This document shows positions 63,934 through 64,000 of a DNA stretch of 64,000 nucleotides, one piece after another. A program made the position numbers and the translations under genes. Source of the stretch: Halichondria panicea (taxonomy: Eukaryota; Porifera; Demospongiae; Suberitida; Halichondriidae); the NCBI RefSeq assembly GCF_963675165.1, contig NC_087390.1, forward strand, positions 6,354,319-6,418,318. The letters run 5' to 3'. The stretch's first letter is position 1; every line of letters begins with the position of its first letter. The notes beneath the pieces are model-generated. The model ran no database searches and had not been told where the DNA came from. It was given only the letters and a program-made list of their open reading frames with translations.

Positions 63934-64000
63934 GTAAGCTTGTTACTATGTGTGTGCATGTTACCAGAGGTGACCTTTGTGTGTATGTACTACATGCAGG

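Overview
The window is a gene-dense, intron-rich metazoan nuclear region, most likely from a sponge or another early-branching animal. Every gene recognised is animal-type (calaxin, HPRT, PAR3, chondroitin synthase, MAPKAPK5, ARL5, CUL2). Introns are mostly 50-400 nt and intergenic gaps are short. Introns are rich in CA/GT microsatellites, minisatellites and small inverted-repeat elements. All calls come from reading splice sites, frames and remembered family motifs; no search was run.

Region 1 (1-16.7 kb) is a rearranged tandem array. It starts with the last three exons of calaxin (+), behind an intronic minisatellite. It continues with repeated, decayed units of: calaxin terminal exon (+), a type II membrane protein gene of subtype 1 (-), one of subtype 2 (-), and an HPRT terminal exon (-). 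Two membrane-protein copies look intact (2159-3014 and 6948-7761), one is nearly intact (14958-15877), and the rest are broken. One copy is split by a 2.6 kb inverted-repeat transposon that carries further elements.

Region 2 (16.7-27.5 kb) holds HPRT (-) and a GH35 beta-galactosidase (+), head to head 208 bp apart. The galactosidase introns hold an intronless C19orf12-like gene on the opposite strand, a 169-bp-arm palindrome and complex satellite arrays.

Region 3 (28-46.2 kb) holds a complete 27-exon PARD3/PAR-3 polarity scaffold (-), diverging from a chondroitin synthase/CHPF-like glycosyltransferase (+).

Region 4 (46.7-51.6 kb) holds a seven-transmembrane protein resembling invertebrate gustatory-receptor-like proteins (-) and a single-exon MAPKAPK5 kinase (-).

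Region 5 (52.6-55.9 kb) is the most striking. It is a spliced, apparently non-coding host gene with ten box C/D snoRNAs, one in each of ten introns, most ending 68-87 nt before the 3' splice site. Several antisense elements match conserved rRNA and point to SNORD27-like, SNORD25-like and SNORD34-like snoRNAs. The layout resembles vertebrate UHG/SNHG1.

Region 6 (56.1-63.3 kb) holds ARL5 (-) and CUL2 (+), head to head 269 bp apart. The first two exons of an unidentified gene (+) lie at the right edge.
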